A DNA stretch of 11,065 nucleotides from positions 1-11,065 of the forward strand of contig JAIWNK010000162.1 in the NCBI GenBank assembly GCA_020216845.1, written 5' to 3'. Shown here in pieces: positions 1 through 5,702 of this stretch (the first letter of the stretch is position 1; each line of letters begins with the position of its first letter). The DNA is from Anaerolinea sp. GTDB taxonomy: Bacteria > Chloroflexota > Anaerolineae > Anaerolineales > Anaerolineaceae. The translations under genes were made by a program, and so were the position numbers. Under the pieces are notes generated by a model, which made no database searches, was not told the origin of the DNA, and worked only from the letters and a program-made list of their open reading frames with translations.

Positions 1-227
1 GCAATCGTCCAGGCCTCATTGCCGACCAGGTGATCAATAAAGTTGGCAACCCACACGCAATGGGTTTCAAAATAGGGGTCACCATTCAGGCGCAGTTGAC
101 CGGCATGGAGTTCATGCCCCCACCGAAGCGCTTCGGCAATCGCCTCGGTGCGCGGTGAAAACTCGCCGATGTTGAATTCGCGCAGAAAGTCAGGTCGAAT
201 TTCACGCACACGTCGAACGTAAACCAT
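1..227 (-). CDS. RelA/SpoT-like HD-domain protein, N-terminal part (cut by window edge)
   Basis: Reading the minus strand from the ATG at 227-225 gives 75 open codons to the window edge. Residues about 28-75 carry the signature seen at the front of RelA/SpoT-type HD domains: a helix ending in WGHELHAGQLR, then a G-D-P-Y-F-x-x-H segment, VANFIDHL and a final TWI-like stretch. In this family the domain hydrolyses (p)ppGpp; the first metal-binding His would be in the PYFETH segment. The catalytic HD pair and any synthetase domain lie outside the window, so a full-length RSH enzyme cannot be told from a small hydrolase-only one. An in-frame TAA two codons upstream fixes the ATG as the start. There is no good Shine-Dalgarno; a -10 box lies 7 nt upstream. 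The start of the gene is duplicated at 1872-1904. Confidence 0.72.
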   Translation of the reverse strand, partial: MVYVRRVREIRPDFLREFNIGEFSPRTEAIAEALRWGHELHAGQLRLNGDPYFETHCVWVANFIDHLVGNEAWTI

Positions 228-280
228 AGCTTAAAGTATACCTTGAAATTAAAGGAAGGCAAGGGCTTGTCGCACGAGAG
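196..280. repeat. Direct repeat copy A, left flank of the AbiE cassette
   Basis: This 85-bp segment matches 1873-1956 with about 10 mismatches and one 1-nt gap (roughly 87% identity, counted by eye). It covers the first 11 codons of the HD-domain gene, its -10 and -35 boxes, and a block around GGGCTTGTCGCAC that in copy B supplies the -35 of the tRNA-Ser promoter. Here that TTGTCG (267-272) has no -10 at the right distance. Copy A therefore serves the HD gene only. The two copies enclose exactly the abiE cassette and its upstream inverted repeat. Confidence 0.85.
235..262 (-). promoter_or_regulatory. Promoter of the HD-domain gene, probably leaderless
   Basis: On the minus strand a TATACT -10 box (240-235) is preceded, with a 16-bp spacer, by TTGCCT (262-257), a partial -35 match. 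The -10 ends 7 nt before the ATG at 227, so transcription would begin at about the A of the start codon. The element lies inside left direct-repeat copy A; the equivalent -10 in copy B reads CATAGT and looks dead. Confidence 0.5.
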
Positions 281-347
281 CACGGCGTTCACAAGCTTGA
301 CAAAAACAAAACTTCTGTTCCAATCCCGAGTTTGTGAAAACCGTGCT
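279..347. repeat. Imperfect inverted repeat, 21-bp arms, abutting direct repeat A
   Basis: The left arm 279-299 pairs with the right arm 327-347: AGCACGG with CCGTGCT and TTCACAA with TTGTGAA, with mismatches only at 286-287 against 339-340 and two G-T pairs, leaving a 27-nt loop. The arm begins where repeat A ends (280) and the structure sits upstream of the abiE promoter. No T-run follows either arm, so it does not look like an intrinsic terminator. It may be an element end, a MITE-like remnant or an extra regulator site. Confidence 0.6.
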
Positions 348-364
348 AAGGGCGGTGACCAATC

Positions 365-404
365 TTTACAATTATACTCATCTCATATATAATTTGAGTA
401 TGAT
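365..404 (+). promoter_or_regulatory. abiE promoter with overlapping inverted-repeat operator
   Basis: A near-consensus promoter: TTTACA (365-370), a 17-bp spacer, then TATAAT (388-393). The -10 ends 6 nt before the ATG at 400, so the mRNA should be leaderless or nearly so. Two 10-bp arms, 371-380 (ATTATACTCA) and 395-404, are reverse complements with one mismatch and bracket the -10 box. AbiEi-family antitoxins are known to repress their own operon by binding inverted repeats over the promoter, so this is the expected operator. The match to this particular AbiEi is inferred. Confidence 0.7.
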
Positions 405-1011
405 TGTAAAAGACGGATTATCACCCTTGGAACGAACAAGGAAAATCCTGGCTGGTCAGAACGGCACTCTTTTGACTACCGATCTGGCTAAATTCAACAT
501 TGCGAGAACTTACCTATCCATTCTGGAGAGAAATGGCGAAATCGAAAGGGTTTCAAGAGGCGTTTACCAGGCAAAAGATGCAGTTGAAGATGAATTGTTT
601 AGCATTCAAGCCAATTGCCGCTCTGTGGTCTATTCACATGAGACAGCGCTCTACCTGCACGACTTAACAGATAGAAGTCCATTACGATATTCGCTCACGG
701 TACCGGTCGGTTACCACTCCGCCTCACTGATCCAGGGAGGGTATAAGATATTCTACGTCAACCGAGGCCTATTCGACCTGGGAGTCATCACGCTGAAATC
801 TCCCCACGGCAATCCGATTCGGGTAACAGGCCTGGAAAGGACGATCTGCGATATTTTACGTGGCAGAAATCGGATGGATATGCAGATCGTTTATGAGGCC
901 CTGAAACGTTATGTAAAGCGGAACGAGAAGGATATTGATTTGCTCTATGCTTATGCCAAACGTTTCAGCATCCAGAAAATCATCCGGCAGTATATCGAGA
1001 TTCTTTTATGA
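400..1011 (+). CDS. abiEi: AbiEi-family antitoxin of a type IV toxin-antitoxin system
   Basis: A 203-residue protein with the layout of AbiEi antitoxins. Residues 8-55 form a winged helix-turn-helix (LTTDLAKFNIARTYLSILER, then a basic wing ending VSRGVYQ), followed by the AbiEi C-terminal domain with VVYSHETALYLHDLTDRSP at 77-94, a strand-rich middle, and VTGLERTICDIL at 142-153. In studied systems AbiEi does not bind the toxin; it represses the operon and counters toxin action. A GTG at 334 would extend the frame by 22 codons, but it lies upstream of the promoter and inside an inverted repeat arm, so the ATG at 400 is preferred. The stop overlaps the next start by 4 nt (ATGA), implying translational coupling. 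The cassette is visibly more AT-rich than radA and its downstream neighbours, in keeping with transfer. Confidence 0.88.
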   Translation: MIVKDGLSPLERTRKILAGQNGTLLTTDLAKFNIARTYLSILERNGEIERVSRGVYQAKDAVEDELFSIQANCRSVVYSHETALYLHDLTDRSPLRYSLTVPVGYHSASLIQGGYKIFYVNRGLFDLGVITLKSPHGNPIRVTGLERTICDILRGRNRMDMQIVYEALKRYVKRNEKDIDLLYAYAKRFSIQKIIRQYIEILL

Positions 1012-1850
1012 GTAACGCAATGCAGCTAAAAGCCAGGATCAAGAACCTGGCGTCCAACTATCATGTTCCTGCTCAGGCTGTTCTCCAGAATTTCATGTTG
1101 GAGTGCTTGTTGGAGAGAATCTCAATATCGAAATACAAAGATATGGTGGTTCTCAAGGGCGGAATGCTCATTGCATCTCTGGTTGGTATCCGCAGCAGGA
1201 CGACAATGGATATGGACACAACTTTGAAAGGCTACCCCCTTTCTGAAGAGACTATTCAGACGGCGTTTGCGGATATTTGCGCTATTCAGTTGGATGATGA
1301 AGTTTCCTTTGAGTTGGGTTGTATTGAGCCTATTCGGGACGATGACGAATACGGCGGTTATCGACTGACGATCGTCGCCAGATATGAAGGGATCAATACC
1401 CCATTGAAGATGGATATCACAACGGGGGATATTATTACCCCCAGTGCTATCCGCTACACTTTTCGCTCGAATTTTGAAAATAAGGCGATTGAGGTCTGGG
1501 CTTACACCATCGAAACCATCCTGGCCGAAAAGGTCGAGACAATTTTACGCAGAAGTGTGCTCAATACCCGGCTAAGAGATTTTTATGATGTCTACATCAT
1601 CATGAAAACCCAACGCCAGGCAGTCAGCCAAGAAACCTTTGTAACCGCGTTGCACGCGACTTGTGAAAAGAGAATGTCCCAGAAGGCATTGCAGGGCAAA
1701 GACGAAATCTTGCGAAACATCCAGTCGGATCCGATCATGCAACAACGTTGGGAGCGCTACTGCAAAGAGAATTACTACGCAAATGGGATCAAATTTGACG
1801 ATGTCATTGGTGTGCTGTTTGAGATGATGAATTGGCATCGTCCAGCGTGA
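1008..1850 (+). CDS. abiEii: AbiEii-family nucleotidyltransferase toxin
   Basis: A 280-residue member of the AbiEii (DUF1814) nucleotidyltransferase-like toxin family. Key motifs can be read: KGG at 50-52, R64-x-x-x-D68-x-D70 (the paired metal-binding aspartates, RTTMDMD), K134-M-D136 followed by GD at 140-141, and the C-terminal helix ILAEKVETILRR with N186, R188, R190-D191 and YD at 193-194. All catalytic positions known for the fold appear present, so the toxin should be active. Related enzymes act as growth-arresting toxins: some are described as GTP-binding and others transfer nucleotides to tRNA acceptor ends, which is notable because two tRNA-Ser genes follow. The start overlaps the abiEi stop by 4 nt. 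No clear terminator is visible between its stop and the tRNA promoter. Confidence 0.88.
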   Translation: MSNAMQLKARIKNLASNYHVPAQAVLQNFMLECLLERISISKYKDMVVLKGGMLIASLVGIRSRTTMDMDTTLKGYPLSEETIQTAFADICAIQLDDEVSFELGCIEPIRDDDEYGGYRLTIVARYEGINTPLKMDITTGDIITPSAIRYTFRSNFENKAIEVWAYTIETILAEKVETILRRSVLNTRLRDFYDVYIIMKTQRQAVSQETFVTALHATCEKRMSQKALQGKDEILRNIQSDPIMQQRWERYCKENYYANGIKFDDVIGVLFEMMNWHRPA

Positions 1851-1871
1851 CTCTACGCGCCTGCAAACAAA

Positions 1872-1904
1872 CCGAATTTCACGCGCACGTCGAACAAAAA
1901 CCAT
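1872..1904 (-). pseudogene. Orphan 5' fragment of the HD-domain gene
   Basis: Within repeat B the minus strand encodes MVFVRRAREIR, which matches the true start MVYVRRVREIR at 227 in 9 of 11 residues, then loses similarity. An open frame continues antisense through the abiEii 3' end to about 1572, but its sequence does not resemble an HD domain and appears to be chance read-through. It is a relic of duplication, not a gene. Weak transcription from it would be antisense to the toxin mRNA, which is only a possibility. Confidence 0.6.
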
Positions 1905-1956
1905 GGCTTAAACTATGCCTTGAATTTAGAGAAAGCAAGGGCTTGTCGCACGGGAG
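1873..1956. repeat. Direct repeat copy B, right flank of the AbiE cassette
   Basis: The partner of 196-280, at about 87% identity. It begins 22 bp after the abiEii stop and ends 27 bp before tRNA-Ser(TGA). The best conserved part (about 20 bp ending at 1956, one mismatch) carries the TTGTCG -35 box that, with TAGAAT outside the repeat, forms the tRNA promoter. The HD-gene part has decayed: its -10 is CATAGT and the reading frame diverges from the HD gene after codon 11. Confidence 0.85.
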
Positions 1957-1971
1957 TAAGTGTGATAGAAT
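1943..1971 (+). promoter_or_regulatory. Promoter of the tRNA-Ser pair
   Basis: TTGTCG (1943-1948), a 17-bp spacer and TAGAAT (1966-1971) form a good sigma-70-type promoter; transcription would start near 1978, a few bases before the tRNA at 1984. The -35 belongs to direct repeat B while the -10 lies just outside it, so the repeat boundary cuts the promoter. Confidence 0.6.
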
Positions 1972-1983
1972 CAGTGCGCTTTG

Positions 1984-2071
<88 letters not shown>

Positions 2072-2117
2072 TGTGTAGGTACGGCGTAGGCTTAACAGCA
2101 AAGAGTAGTTTGCACCT

Positions 2118-2206
2118 GGGGAGGTGCCAGAGAGGCCGATTGGGCTCGCCTGCTAAGTGAGTGCTGGGAATTACCTCAGCCGTGGGTTCGAATCCCACCC
2201 TCCCCG
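2118..2206 (+). tRNA. tRNA-Ser (anticodon GCT)
   Basis: A second class II tRNA of 89 nt, 49 nt after the first and probably cotranscribed. The acceptor GGGGAGG (2118-2124) pairs with CCTCCCC (2199-2205), with discriminator G2206. The anticodon stem CTCGC/GTGAG encloses CTGCTAA with GCT at 2152-2154, reading AGC and AGU. The T-arm GTGGG-TTCGAAT-CCCAC is at 2182-2198 and a long variable arm lies between. The terminal CCA is not encoded in full. Confidence 0.95.
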
Positions 2207-2223
2207 CCTGGTTTTGATGATCG

Positions 2224-2312
2224 TTTCAGCCGTGTGCCCCCATTGAGGGGGTGTCATTCGTATCCCTATAGGGCATGGCTGGACGCGCTACGCCTACGCC
2301 CCCCATCAAGAC
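2224..2312. repeat. 89-bp intergenic duplication, first copy
   Basis: The segment from TTTCAGCCGTGTG to CATCAAGAC recurs 137 bp downstream at 2361-2449 with three mismatches. It contains a GC hairpin (CCCCC-ATTGA-GGGGG, 2237-2251), the 10-bp palindrome CCCTATAGGG (2264-2273) and the first 60-bp-type unit (from GGCATGGCTGG). It lies directly behind the second tRNA and no credible protein is encoded. Confidence 0.85.
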
Positions 2313-2364
2313 TGCCATGCCCCTACCTGACATGGCTAGGCCCTTGAGGGCAGTTTTTGTTTTC
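2311..2364 (+). terminator. Possible intrinsic terminator of the tRNA-Ser transcript
   Basis: ACTGCC (2311-2316) pairs with GGCAGT (2349-2354), and inside it GCCCTTGAGGGC (2340-2351) can form a competing short hairpin. A T-rich run (TTTTTGTTTT, 2354-2363) follows at once. This is the only hairpin with a T-run between the tRNAs and radA. It sits in the unique stretch between the two 89-bp copies. The stem choice is uncertain. Confidence 0.4.
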
Positions 2365-2449
2365 AGCCGTGTGCCCCCATTGAGGGGGTGTCATTCGAAT
2401 CCCTATAGGGCATGGCTGGGTGCGCTACGCCTACGCCCCCCATCAAGAC
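2361..2449. repeat. 89-bp intergenic duplication, second copy
   Basis: The copy of 2224-2312, differing at three positions (T/A in ATTCG[T/A]ATCC and two in the unit start). It carries the same hairpin and the same CCCTATAGGG palindrome (2401-2410), and runs directly into the tandem 60/61-bp array. Confidence 0.85.
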
Positions 2450-2597
2450 CGTCCTGCCCCTACGACCACGGCAGGGCTGGATGCGCTACGCCTACGCCCC
2501 CATCAAGACCGTCCTGCCCCTACGACCACGGCATGGCTGGATGCGCTATGCCTACGTCCCCCATCAAGACCGTCCTGCCCCTACGACCATGGCAGGG
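2409..2597. repeat. Tandem array of 60/61-bp units
   Basis: Three adjoining units (2409-2469, 2470-2529, 2530-2590; 61, 60 and 61 bp) start with GGCATGGCTGG or GGCAGGGCTGG and end with CCCCTACGACCAC or CCAT. A fourth, diverged unit begins at 2272 and a fragment at 2591. Units differ from each other by only a few bases. A one-base length difference between units breaks the reading frame, which argues against coding. There are no unique spacers, so this is not CRISPR. With the 89-bp duplication it fills the 474-nt gap between tRNA-Ser and radA. Confidence 0.85.
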
Positions 2598-2670
2598 GGA
2601 GACGCACCATGTTTCCAGCATCGTTGTGCTGATGGCGTAGTTTGCTTATCGCACAAGCGCCATTTACCGG

Positions 2671-2676
2671 TATAAT
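2671..2676 (+). promoter_or_regulatory. radA -10 box, probably leaderless promoter
   Basis: A consensus TATAAT ends 6 nt before the radA ATG at 2683, and there is no Shine-Dalgarno in that gap. The -35 is weak (best guess TTATCG at 2647-2652, 18-bp spacer). Transcription should start at or next to the start codon. Confidence 0.55.
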
Positions 2677-2682
2677 AAACGC

Positions 2683-4092
2683 ATGAGCAAGATCCAAACC
2701 CGTTACGTCTGTCAACAATGCGGTCGCACCGCGCCCAAAGCATTGGGGCGCTGCCCACAATGCGGCAGCTATGGCAGCATGGTCGAAGAAGTGCTGACGC
2801 CCGCTGCAGCACCGCAGCCGAGTCAGGCCGGACGCGGGCTGAGCAGCCGCTCGCAGCCGCGCCGCCTGAGCGAAATTAGCGGCGACCCGGAAGAGCGCTT
2901 GCGCCTGCCAATCGGTGAATTTGCGCGCGTGCTGGGCGGCGGGGTTGTGCCGGGCTCCATCGTCCTGGTCGGCGGCGACCCGGGCATTGGCAAATCCACA
3001 CTGCTGCTGCAAATGGCCGTCGAAATGGCGGCAACGCAGCGCGTGCTGTATGTCTCGGGTGAGGAATCGGAACGGCAAATCAAAATGCGCGCCGTGCGCC
3101 TGCGGCGCGAGGACGATGGCAGTAGCCTGCCCATGCCCGAAGAACTCTTCCTGGTGACCGAAACCAATTTACAGACGATCCTGGAACACGTGCAGCAGGT
3201 GCAACCAGGCTTGTTGATTGTGGACTCGATCCAAACCGTTTACCTGCCAGAGATGGGTTCAAGCGCCGGTTCGGTCGGGCAGGTGCGCGAATGCGCCAAC
3301 CGCCTGCGCGAGCTGGCCAAAAGCAGCGGCGTGTCCGTGTTTTTGATTGGGCACGTGACCAAAGAAGGCATGATCGCCGGGCCGCGCGTCCTGGAACATA
3401 TTGTGGATACGGTGCTGTACCTGGAAGGCGATCGCTTCTTATCCTTTCGGTTGCTGCGTTCGGTGAAAAACCGTTTTGGGGCTACCTCAGAGGTGGGCGT
3501 GTTTGAAATGCGCGAGCACGGCATGGTGGAAGTGCCCAACCCCTCCGAGGCTTTTCTGGCCGAGCGCATGATCAACGCCCCCGGCTCGGCCATTGCCGTT
3601 ACGATGGAAGGCACCCGCCCGATTCTGGTTGAGATTCAGGGCCTGACCAGCCCCTCAAACCTGGGCAACCCGCGCCGCACCCCCAACGGCATGGATATCA
3701 ACCGCATGTTGCTGGTGACGGCTGTGTTGACGCGACGGATGGGCCTGCGCCTGGGTGAACAAGATGTGTTCGTCAACGTCGTTGGTGGGTTGCGCGTCAG
3801 CGAACCCGCGGCAGACCTGGCCATGGCCGCGGCGATCAGCGCCTCGCTGCGCGATGCACCGGTGCGTGCGGATGCCGTGTTGATTGGCGAGGTGGGGCTT
3901 TCGGGCGAACTGCGTTGGGTCGGGCAAATGAATGCCCGCCTGCGCGAGGCCGCCAAACTGGGCTTTCGGGCGGCAATTGTGCCGCGCCGCGTGCGCCGCG
4001 GCGAAGCCTGGCCCGAAGGCATTCAAATCCTGGAGGCGCGCAGCCTGCGCGAGGCGCTTGGGCTGGCCATTTTACTGGAAAAACAATCCTGA
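2683..4092 (+). CDS. radA: DNA repair protein RadA (Sms)
   Basis: A full-length, 469-residue RadA, a cytosolic RecA-like ATPase that drives branch migration and processing of recombination intermediates. Domains in order: a C4 zinc finger (C10, C13, C24, C27); a variable linker to about 65; the ATPase core with Walker A GGDPGIGKST at 97-106, Walker B LLIVDSIQT at 177-185 and the RadA-specific KNRFG at 262-266; and a Lon-like C-terminal domain (about 290-469) with VGGLRVSEPAADLA and IGEVGLSGELRWV. The ATG at 2683 gives the normal N-terminus immediately before the zinc finger and follows a -10 box by 6 nt. It leads a three-gene run on the plus strand; the next gene starts 34 nt after its stop. 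No motif is missing. Confidence 0.97.
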   Translation: MSKIQTRYVCQQCGRTAPKALGRCPQCGSYGSMVEEVLTPAAAPQPSQAGRGLSSRSQPRRLSEISGDPEERLRLPIGEFARVLGGGVVPGSIVLVGGDPGIGKSTLLLQMAVEMAATQRVLYVSGEESERQIKMRAVRLRREDDGSSLPMPEELFLVTETNLQTILEHVQQVQPGLLIVDSIQTVYLPEMGSSAGSVGQVRECANRLRELAKSSGVSVFLIGHVTKEGMIAGPRVLEHIVDTVLYLEGDRFLSFRLLRSVKNRFGATSEVGVFEMREHGMVEVPNPSEAFLAERMINAPGSAIAVTMEGTRPILVEIQGLTSPSNLGNPRRTPNGMDINRMLLVTAVLTRRMGLRLGEQDVFVNVVGGLRVSEPAADLAMAAAISASLRDAPVRADAVLIGEVGLSGELRWVGQMNARLREAAKLGFRAAIVPRRVRRGEAWPEGIQILEARSLREALGLAILLEKQS

Positions 4093-4126
4093 ATTTTCGT
4101 CTCATCTTGACGATGCGGAGGAACCA

Positions 4127-4648
4127 ATGTCTGACTTATTCAACCTCTTCCCCTTTTCCTGGCTTCAGGCAACACGGCGCAATCACGCCCTGGAACATGC
4201 CACCCTGCAAATTTTGGCTCGCAAGCACCCCGGTTTGCGCAGCGGCGGCTATTCGGATGGGCGCGGCTTTTGGATTTTGGGCGACCTGCGCACCGAAGAC
4301 GTGTTGGAAGCAGCAGAAGAAGCGCTCGCGCGCCTCAAAGCTGGCGAAAGCGCCCTGGCCATTCACCCCTATTGCGGCACCAATTTTGCCCTCGCCGGGC
4401 TGGCAGGCGGCACAGCTGCCTGGCTGGCCATGTTACCCGGGGCGCGCACGCTGCGTCAAAAGTTCGACCGCTTCCCGTTTGTCATCCTGTTGACGACCCT
4501 GGCACTCATCCTTGCCCGTCCGCTTGGCCCGCTGGCACAGGCCTACCTGACAACCGATAGCAATCTGGGCAATTTGCGCATTCAGGAAGTCGTGCGTTAC
4601 CCGCGCAAAGATATTCGCCTGCACCGCGTTCGCACCGTCTCAAGCTGA
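4127..4648 (+). CDS. DUF6391-like membrane protein of unknown function
   Basis: A 173-residue protein resembling the DUF6391 family known from cyanobacteria and Chloroflexota; this assignment is from memory of the motif pattern. Conserved-looking blocks are RRNHALEHAT (17-26), GYSDGRGFWILGD (41-53) and AIHPYCGTN (78-86). Two hydrophobic segments (about 87-104 and 116-134) suggest membrane anchoring, with a polar C-terminal tail. H20-x-x-E23-H24 has the form of the inverted zinc site HxxEH, and H80/C83 could add ligands, but no peptidase role is established. The ATG at 4127 follows a strong GGAGGA Shine-Dalgarno (4117-4122). It lies 34 nt after radA and 13 nt before the esterase, so the three are probably cotranscribed. 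The frame is also open upstream inside radA, but that part is a shadow. Confidence 0.75.
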   Translation: MSDLFNLFPFSWLQATRRNHALEHATLQILARKHPGLRSGGYSDGRGFWILGDLRTEDVLEAAEEALARLKAGESALAIHPYCGTNFALAGLAGGTAAWLAMLPGARTLRQKFDRFPFVILLTTLALILARPLGPLAQAYLTTDSNLGNLRIQEVVRYPRKDIRLHRVRTVSS

Positions 4649-4661
4649 AGAGGAAGTCCCC

Positions 4662-5702
4662 ATGCATGAATTACAACGTCTGGTGCGGCTGCACGGCAAC
4701 CCTCTGATTCAAGGCACGCGCGTCACCTGGGTTTGGGAAGGCGAAACCGCCCCCTACCTGGTGGGCGACTTCAACAACTGGGATGATAGCGTCGCGCTCT
4801 TACAGCCGGTAGCCAGGGGGGTATGGAGCTATTCAACCGAGTTGCCATTGGATGCCTACATTGAATACGCTTTGCGTGCCCATCCCAACGGGCACGAACG
4901 GCTGCCCGACCCCTACAATGCCCGCCGCACGCCCAATGGCATGGGCTATCACAACTATTTTTTCTACATGCCGCAGGGCAAGCCCAGCTTGTTGGCCCGC
5001 CGCCGCCGCTCTGGGCGCGGACAATTGCTGGAGCGCGAGCTGCGCGACACAATGCTGATGGCGACACCGCGGCGCAGCATCTGGCTCTATCAACCGCCGG
5101 TGCAAGAGCCCTGCCCGCTGCTGATCGTGCTGGACGGCAAAGACTATTTGCGGCGCGCCAACCTGCCCGCCATCATCGAGAACCTGTCTGCCCCGGGCAA
5201 GATGCGCCCGGTCGCGCTGGCGCTGATTGACAATGGCGGCCCGGCGCGCGGGGTCGAATATTTGTGCAGCGAAGCAACGTTGGGTCTGCTGCTAACACAG
5301 GTGATCCCGTTGGCACAAAGCGAGTTGAATCTGCTGCCCCCCGAAAGCGGCACTTATGGCATCCTTGGCGCCTCGCTGGGCGGGCTGATGGCGCTCTATG
5401 CTGGGCTGCGCGCCCCGCATATCTTCGGGCGCGTCCTCAGCCAATCGGGCGCCTTCCTACTGCCCGGATACGAGACCCCCGTGTTTGAGCTTGTGCGCCG
5501 CCAAGCCGCCCCGACATTGCAAACCTGGCTAGACGTGGGCCGCTACGAGTCGCTTTTGCAGGCCAACCGCACGCTGCGATCCGAAATGCAAGCACGCGGC
5601 TACAACGTTGCCTATCGCGAATTCAACGCAGGTCACAATTACCCCGCCTGGCGCGACAATGTGCATCATGGCCTGATGGCGCTCTACCCCAACGAGCTAT
5701 AA
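4662..5702 (+). CDS. Enterochelin-esterase-like alpha/beta hydrolase with N-terminal E-set domain
   Basis: A 346-residue two-domain protein. Residues about 10-105 form an early-set/CBM48-like beta sandwich of the type in front of glycogen-active enzymes and Fes-type esterases (VTWVWEGETAPYLVGDFNNW, then YIEYALR and LPDPYNARRTPNG). Residues about 125-346 are a putative esterase (PF00756-like) domain with the nucleophile elbow G-A-S238-L-G-G, likely acid D291 (WLDVGRYE) and H325 (NAGHNYPAW). There is no signal peptide, so it should act in the cytosol; the substrate is unknown (the family cleaves enterobactin-like or acyl esters). AGAGGA at 4649-4654 supports the ATG at 4662. The last six bases overlap the 3' end of the convergent cyclase gene. 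Confidence 0.85.
   Translation: MHELQRLVRLHGNPLIQGTRVTWVWEGETAPYLVGDFNNWDDSVALLQPVARGVWSYSTELPLDAYIEYALRAHPNGHERLPDPYNARRTPNGMGYHNYFFYMPQGKPSLLARRRRSGRGQLLERELRDTMLMATPRRSIWLYQPPVQEPCPLLIVLDGKDYLRRANLPAIIENLSAPGKMRPVALALIDNGGPARGVEYLCSEATLGLLLTQVIPLAQSELNLLPPESGTYGILGASLGGLMALYAGLRAPHIFGRVLSQSGAFLLPGYETPVFELVRRQAAPTLQTWLDVGRYESLLQANRTLRSEMQARGYNVAYREFNAGHNYPAWRDNVHHGLMALYPNEL

Noticed and set aside
86..292. Minus-strand 68-codon frame
   Set aside because: It is an out-of-frame reading of the HD-domain gene; the real frame starts at 227 and runs off the window.
334..399. GTG start at 334 extending AbiEi by 22 residues
   Set aside because: It lies upstream of the promoter (365-393) and inside an inverted-repeat arm; the added residues do not belong to the AbiEi fold, and the ATG at 400 fits the winged-helix start.
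2409..2597. CRISPR array
   Set aside because: The units adjoin with no unique spacers, the 60-bp period is pure repeat, and no cas gene is nearby.
2275..2675. Plus-strand Pro-rich open frames in the repeat tract
   Set aside because: They are products of the tandem repeat; unit lengths of 60 and 61 bp shift the frame, so different frames give similar peptides. No start signals are seen.
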